In this document: in pieces, positions 61,508-64,000 of the stretch
Position numbering within the stretch: the stretch's first letter is position 1
Layout of the letters: every line of letters starts with the position of its first letter
From: Mucilaginibacter sp. PAMC 26640
GTDB lineage: Bacteria > Bacteroidota > Bacteroidia > Sphingobacteriales > Sphingobacteriaceae
Direction of reading: 5' to 3'
Assembly: GCA_001596135.1 (NCBI GenBank)
Contig: CP014773.1
Span: 1,674,001-1,738,000 of the forward strand
Length of the DNA stretch: 64,000 nt
The notes under the pieces: model-generated
Told to the model about the DNA's origin: nothing
Databases searched by the model: none
The model's input: only the letters and a program-made list of their open reading frames with translations
Made by a program: the position numbers and the translations under genes

Positions 61508-61904
61508 GCACGGTCATGGTTTTAAGATCTTCAATAGTCGTATTAAACGCCGTGGCGTATTTTTTTAATTTGCTATCCGGCAGTTGCTCAAACACAGCAG
61601 GTTTTAAATGCCGCTTAATTTGCCACTGCCAAAAGCCGGTATAGTCGGCAAGGATGCCCAGGTCCATCAGGCGGTATTCCATAAAGAAATGGATAGGGCT
61701 GGTTTCTTTGTTCAGCACTTTTTGCCTGGCGGCCGCAATGCGTTTTTCAATATCACTCCAGGCCAGGTCAAGCGCATCTATCTTTACATTCCAGCCCCGG
61801 CTTAGTTCGGTGGTGTATTTGCCATCGCCATCGGTGGCATAGCAAACCTCTTTGGTTAATTTGCCAAGCGCACTCAGGTCCTGTGGTATCTCATCCTTTT
61901 TCAT
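61500..61904 (-). CDS. Conserved hypothetical protein of the flexirubin cluster
   Basis: A 134-aa soluble protein, mostly helical. I recognise no domain or catalytic motif. Recurrent elements are ELSRGWNVKIDALDLAWSDI (an amphipathic helix, rich in Trp) and MEYRLMDLGILADYTGFWQW, ending FNTTIEDLKTM. The ATG at 61904 is used because the longer frame overlaps darB. It is translationally coupled to the BtrH-like gene (8-base overlap) and lies 13 bases after darB, so it probably works with one of them. Confidence 0.75.
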   Translation of the reverse strand: MKKDEIPQDLSALGKLTKEVCYATDGDGKYTTELSRGWNVKIDALDLAWSDIEKRIAAARQKVLNKETSPIHFFMEYRLMDLGILADYTGFWQWQIKRHLKPAVFEQLPDSKLKKYATAFNTTIEDLKTMTVHD

Positions 61905-61917
61905 AACCAGCGCCCCC

Positions 61918-63060
61918 TTAACAAACCGTAAGCATGGCATACATGTAAGAGAACCGCGCACTCTCCGGTACCAACAGCAGGATCTTTTCCCCGGGTTTCA
62001 AACGGCCGCTTTTAAACAGCTCATCAATCATTAAATATACCGATGCTGCACCTACGTTGCCCACGGTGTACAGGTTGATAAACCATTTTTCGTAAGGGAT
62101 GCCGCCGCCGTACTCCAGGATCATATCATAGATCTTGCTTTTGAAAAAGTTGCTGGAGATATGAGGTAAAAAATAATCGATGTCTGCCGCGGTAAGGCCC
62201 TTATTTTCAAAGATCTCTTTGATTTTTTTACCACCAAGCGGTACAATGTTATCACTCAGCAGGCTAATGTCCTGTTTTACGCTGAAGATAGATTTGGTCA
62301 TGATCTCCTCCGGTGTATACTCCATAAAGCCTTTAAGGCTGCCATCGGGCTGTTTTTCGCCGCCCATATACATACAGGTATCCATTTCGTTGGCATACGA
62401 AACGCCCTCTATCCATTCTACTTTAAGCGAAAGGCCGTTAGGGTTGGGCTTATCCGTCATTAAAAATGCCGAAGCGCCATCAGATAGCATCCAGCGTAAA
62501 AAGTCTTTAGAAAAAGCGATGAAAGGGTTTTCCTCCATCTCTTTCAGCTTTTGGGCCTCTTCCTCAAAAACGTCAGAAACCAGCAAACCCGAAAATCTTT
62601 CGGAACCGGTAGCCACCGCCATTTTAACGTCGCCTGTTTTAATGGCCAGGTAAGCATATTTTAAAGCATGCATTCCCGCGCAGCATACACCGGATGGGGA
62701 TACCACTTCTACGCCGCCTAATTCCGGGAGCCAGCCATGCGTCATTACCCCATGGCTCGGCATCATCTGGTCGGGGGAAGAGGTACCGCAGGAAAGCAAT
62801 TCAATTTCTGCTAACTTTTCGGTGTCGTTTTTAAAAAGCTCCCTTACAGCCAAGGCAGTCATCTGGGCATTGGTATGGGTGGGTTTGCGTTCTTTGTTTA
62901 AAGCGTAGTACCTGTTGGTTATACCGTTGTTACGGAGCACAATCTTTTTAGACTTTGAAGGCTTATTATCGATATAGCCAAGGTATTGCTCCATTTCATC
63001 GTTCGGAACGGGTTCATTAGGGAAATAGGCAGCCGTATGGTTAATATAAACGTCAGACAT
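61918..63060 (-). CDS. darB: DarB-type 3-oxoacyl-ACP synthase III (dialkylresorcinol ketosynthase)
   Basis: A 380-aa KAS III-fold condensing enzyme. The nucleophile is C127 in GVCCAGMHALKYA, with the catalytic His in FLPHISSNFF and Asn in TVGNVGAASVY. Homologues join two acyl chains head to head to make cyclohexanediones, the precursors of 2,5-dialkylresorcinols. The gene name is from similarity and cluster context. It begins 7 bases after the darA stop and precedes the small conserved gene by 13 bases. Confidence 0.88.
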   Translation of the reverse strand: MSDVYINHTAAYFPNEPVPNDEMEQYLGYIDNKPSKSKKIVLRNNGITNRYYALNKERKPTHTNAQMTALAVRELFKNDTEKLAEIELLSCGTSSPDQMMPSHGVMTHGWLPELGGVEVVSPSGVCCAGMHALKYAYLAIKTGDVKMAVATGSERFSGLLVSDVFEEEAQKLKEMEENPFIAFSKDFLRWMLSDGASAFLMTDKPNPNGLSLKVEWIEGVSYANEMDTCMYMGGEKQPDGSLKGFMEYTPEEIMTKSIFSVKQDISLLSDNIVPLGGKKIKEIFENKGLTAADIDYFLPHISSNFFKSKIYDMILEYGGGIPYEKWFINLYTVGNVGAASVYLMIDELFKSGRLKPGEKILLLVPESARFSYMYAMLTVC

Positions 63061-63067
63061 GTGGGGA

Positions 63068-63970
63068 TCAGTTATTAACTTGTAAGTATCTTAATTTTGT
63101 TCGTTTAATCCTTGCAGCCGAGAACGGCTTCAGCAGGATCGCATCTAATGTTAACAGTACAGGGGCGCCCAAAAATAGCGCGATGAATAAATAATATTTA
63201 AAGGCACTTAACCAGGGTACCTGGTTTTTACGTTTGGAAATAAATTTGGCCCAAACCGCAAATATCGGCTTTGCACGGGCCTCTATAAACATCAGCTTGT
63301 AGTTGATCACTACAGCGTTTTCTTTTAACAGTTCATCCTGCAGGGTTGTCCAATTGTCTGCGCCAAGGTGCCGGTTTACAATGTGGCCAAAAACCGCGGT
63401 GTTTTTAATATCCGCCTCGTCTACACCCGGCTTAGGGAAGATATTTAAATACCTTTCTTTTTTTCCGGACAGCATCCAGTAAAATATGGTAATAAAGCTT
63501 ACCACGTTTGGGTGTTTATCAACTAAAGCAATATTGCCAACGAGGTTGGCACCTGCATCTGCAAGCATTTTTTTGATGCGTACAAAAGCGTTGATCCACA
63601 TATTGCGTGCCGCGCTGATGGTGATCACCGGCGTTCCGTTTAATAGCTGTTTAAACTCCGGTGATTGCAGCAGCGAATTACTTGGGATGCTTGGCGATAA
63701 AAACCATGGCTGATAAGCCATGATGATGAGATCGTATTTGCTTTCCTTAAAATTAAAGGGTTCCAAACTCGTAGGGACACCCAGTACACAAGCCGGCATG
63801 ACGGAAAAAAAACGCTTGCCCGTCCATGGGAAATCAAAATTAGCTATGGGTTTTATCTTCACCTTTTCCACAACTGCGCCACCTGCAATTAATGGGGCTG
63901 TGAACGAGTCGATTATTTCGGCCATCTGGCCCGACTGGGTGTAATAAACGGCTAGGATCTTTTTGCTCAT
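63068..63970 (-). CDS. darA: DarA-type dialkylresorcinol biosynthesis enzyme (flavodoxin-like)
   Basis: A 300-aa protein. The N-terminus SKKILAVYYTQSGQMAEII is flavodoxin-like, with the FMN phosphate loop TQSGQ. Further on are MAYQPWFLSPSIP and VITISAARNMWINA, and the end has a hydrophobic segment (YYLFIALFLGAPVLL) that may anchor it to the membrane. Homologues are annotated as dialkylresorcinol condensing enzyme DarA and are thought to aromatise the DarB product. The ATG at 63970 is preferred to the TTG at 63988 because a TAnnTTTG box lies between them. It is the first gene of the minus-strand flexirubin operon within the window. Confidence 0.82.
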   Translation of the reverse strand: MSKKILAVYYTQSGQMAEIIDSFTAPLIAGGAVVEKVKIKPIANFDFPWTGKRFFSVMPACVLGVPTSLEPFNFKESKYDLIIMAYQPWFLSPSIPSNSLLQSPEFKQLLNGTPVITISAARNMWINAFVRIKKMLADAGANLVGNIALVDKHPNVVSFITIFYWMLSGKKERYLNIFPKPGVDEADIKNTAVFGHIVNRHLGADNWTTLQDELLKENAVVINYKLMFIEARAKPIFAVWAKFISKRKNQVPWLSAFKYYLFIALFLGAPVLLTLDAILLKPFSAARIKRTKLRYLQVNN

Positions 63971-63976
63971 GCGCTG

Positions 63977-63984
63977 CAAAGTTA
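63977..63984 (-). promoter_or_regulatory. -7 box of the darA operon, near-leaderless
   Basis: On the minus strand TAACTTTG matches TAnnTTTG and ends 6 bases before the ATG at 63970. The -33 box would lie beyond the window edge and cannot be checked. Confidence 0.4.
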
Positions 63985-64000
63985 ACAACTATCATTAACC

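Noticed and set aside
63971..63988. TTG start at 63988 for darA
   Set aside because: The -7-like box at 63977-63984 lies inside this extension, and SKKILAVYYTQSG is the conserved N-terminus.

Overview
The window looks like chromosome from a Bacteroidota member of the Sphingobacteriaceae, most like Mucilaginibacter or Pedobacter. This rests on two SusC/SusD pairs with FecI-type sigma and FecR-type anti-sigma genes, promoters of the TTG/TAnnTTTG type, the near absence of Shine-Dalgarno sequences, a flexirubin-type pigment cluster and a Gram-positive-type rhamnose pathway. Genus is inference; no 16S gene is present.

Layout: (1) 1-3382, minus: a four-gene run with a DUF427 protein, a flavin disulfide reductase-like enzyme and a glycine-betaine/osmoprotectant-type ABC transporter that runs off the left edge. 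(2) 3624-3695: tRNA-Glu. (3) 3993-13735, plus: ECF sigma, secreted metallophosphoesterase, FecR anti-sigma, SusC, SusD and a DUF5689 lipoprotein. Matching ECF-like promoter motifs precede the phosphoesterase and fecR. (4) 13896-30119, minus: ECF sigma, FecR, SusC, SusD, a terminator, then two large VCBS/ASPIC lipoproteins flanking a small lipoprotein, and a GMC oxidoreductase. The two VCBS genes share a nearly identical 2-kb 3' half. (5) 30595-49537: rhamnose and pectin region with a GH43 enzyme, RhaT, fused rhamnulose-phosphate aldolase/lactaldehyde dehydrogenase, rhamnose isomerase, rhamnulokinase-like kinase, GntR regulator, an orphan kinase-like gene, GH106 and GH78 rhamnosidases, an SGNH esterase and LutABC. 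(6) 49610-50853, minus: a small proline-rich secreted protein and an alpha/beta hydrolase. (7) 51032-63970: convergent halves of a flexirubin/aryl-polyene cluster that continues past the right edge.

How the genes work together: region 5 encodes release of L-rhamnose from polymers, uptake, conversion to DHAP plus L-lactaldehyde, oxidation to L-lactate, and LutABC oxidation to pyruvate. Region 7 encodes tyrosine deamination to 4-coumarate, its activation, chain extension by ketosynthase/chain-length-factor pairs on an ACP, dialkylresorcinol formation by DarA/DarB, a candidate acyltransferase (BtrH-like) and an ABC exporter. Regions 3 and 4 are outer-membrane nutrient-uptake loci with cell-surface signalling. 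The substrate of region 3 may be an organophosphate; that of region 4 is not evident.

Limits: all calls come from reading translated sequence and motifs by eye. No homology search was run, and promoter, operator and terminator calls are pattern matches.
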